A stretch of DNA of 64,000 nt from Ignavibacteriales bacterium (lineage in GTDB: Bacteria; Bacteroidota; Ignavibacteria; Ignavibacteriales; Melioribacteraceae). Of the stretch, positions 63,152-64,000 are shown in pieces; within the stretch, counting starts at the first letter, position 1, and each line of letters starts with the position of its first letter. The stretch lies in NCBI GenBank assembly GCA_026390775.1, contig JAPLFF010000006.1, forward strand, positions 17,976 through 81,975, given 5' to 3'. The translations under genes and the position numbers were made by a program. Under the pieces are notes generated by a model. That model was not told where the DNA came from. It saw only the letters and a program-made list of their open reading frames with translations, and did no database searches.

Positions 63152-63504
63152 GACCTCTAAAAATTATATAATGAATACTTTATAATAGTAACAATAAGTA
63201 TAAAAAATTTATCTACAAAATAATATATTCAAAAAATATATTATAAGAATACTTTTGTCAAGACATATTATTTGTGAATGTTATTTACAAATATTTTTTT
63301 AATATTTTTAAATAAAGTGAATGAAATTCCTTTTGAGTTAACTCAATTACTTAAGAAATAACTATATAAAATATGATAGTTACTAAATGTAATTTCAATT
63401 AAATAGTGACGAATTAATTTTTGAATCATTGATTTATAATAGTACGTCTTGAGTGAAAATTGATACTTATACATAAGGTTTCTAATATTTCTTTTTCAAA
63501 ACTC
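63152..63504. other. Long A+T-rich intergenic region upstream of the rRNA operon
   Basis: Extremely A+T-rich, no coding frame of interest and no tRNA recognised. It must contain the promoter of the DUF3098-eutN-dprA operon on the minus strand, but no exact TAnnTTTG was found there. An UP-like A/T-rich upstream stretch for the rrn promoter is plausible. Confidence 0.5.
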
Positions 63505-63531
63505 TTGACAAAAGAAGAAATAAAGTATAAT
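63505..63531 (+). promoter_or_regulatory. Ribosomal RNA operon promoter
   Basis: TTGACA (63505-63510), a 15-base spacer, then TATAAT (63526-63531). The spacer is short for a sigma70 promoter, but TTG-N18-TATAATTTT also fits the Bacteroidota -33/-7 layout. It lies about 100 bases before the mature 16S start, a typical distance. Confidence 0.55.
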
Positions 63532-63553
63532 TTTAAAACCCTCAATAAATAAA

Positions 63554-63564
63554 GTTCTTTGACA
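63554..63564 (+). promoter_or_regulatory. boxA-like antitermination element in the rRNA leader
   Basis: GTTCTTTGACA matches the boxA core GCTCTTTAACA at nine of 11 positions. It lies in the leader between the promoter and 16S, where boxA recruits the Nus antitermination complex. Confidence 0.55.
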
Positions 63565-63630
63565 GAGTGAGTGACTAAAGAAATTCTTTAGATAGTTCAG
63601 CTTTGTTGATTCAAAAAAATTACAAACTCT

Positions 63631-64000
<370 letters not shown>

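Overview
The window is an A+T-rich bacterial chromosome segment that ends in the first ~370 bases of a 16S rRNA gene. Several features point to the Bacteroidota/Chlorobi side of the tree, most likely an Ignavibacteria-like organism. These are T9SS-type C-terminal sorting domains with the YPNPFN signature, a Bat (aerotolerance) operon, a bacillithiol deacetylase, LPS/Kdo genes that imply an outer membrane, and promoters of the TTTG-N19/20-TAnnTTTG type. The lineage is inferred from gene families, promoter style and the partial 16S; no database comparison was possible.

Layout. 1-756: 3' end of an Omp85/BamA barrel. 793-5820 (+): a good Bacteroidota-type promoter, then yicC-gmk-rpoZ, a terminator, and udg4-dnaB-DUF1460 amidase. 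5849-12874: mixed housekeeping genes (nfo, an RmlD-like reductase, gatB, bshB1, DUF302, DUF2892, a four-helix-bundle protein, ettA), with octamer repeats around the DUF2892 and four-helix genes. 12981-17901 (-): an accessory block of secreted or lipid-anchored proteins (M28 peptidase with an inserted propeller and T9SS tail, a small membrane protein, three lipoproteins), punctuated by a GTAGAGAC-type palindromic repeat family. 18017-19192: rlmI. 19252-24380 (-): a complete MacA-MacB-TolC type efflux operon led by a small Spy-like periplasmic protein.

24777-33009 (+): moxR-DUF58-DUF4381-like-batA-batB-batC-batD-batE, followed by a Ste24-like M48 protease and a VWA lipoprotein. 35483-44259 (+): a tightly packed run, gatC-kdsB-B12 domain-acyltransferase-ruvB-kdsA-kdsC-kdsD-lptC-lptA/ostA-lptB, which makes Kdo and moves LPS to the outer membrane. 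44502-46094 (-): CoA-acylating aldehyde dehydrogenase with a microcompartment-style C-terminal tail. 46174-49412 (-): two paralogous LiaF-like membrane proteins with a LytS/LytTR two-component pair. 49543-51339: T9SS-exported protein. 51535-53582: methyltransferase and an RmuC-like protein. 53698-61474 (+): penicillin acylase, metF, Gfo/Idh oxidoreductase, class II aldolase, ddl, ftsB/divIC-like, rarA. 61471-63151 (-): DUF3098-EutN-dprA. 63505-64000: rrn promoter, boxA-like element and 16S start.

Most of the window is ordinary core genome. The less ordinary signals are the short intergenic repeat families (palindromes and period-7/8 tandem blocks), one palindrome lying between two divergent -7 elements, the peptidase with an inserted propeller, scattered microcompartment-like parts (EutN, tailed aldehyde dehydrogenase, class II aldolase), a KdsC-like phosphatase with an altered DxD motif, and two tiny open frames that look like gene remnants or unannotated small proteins. 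I did not find a convincing new multi-gene system.
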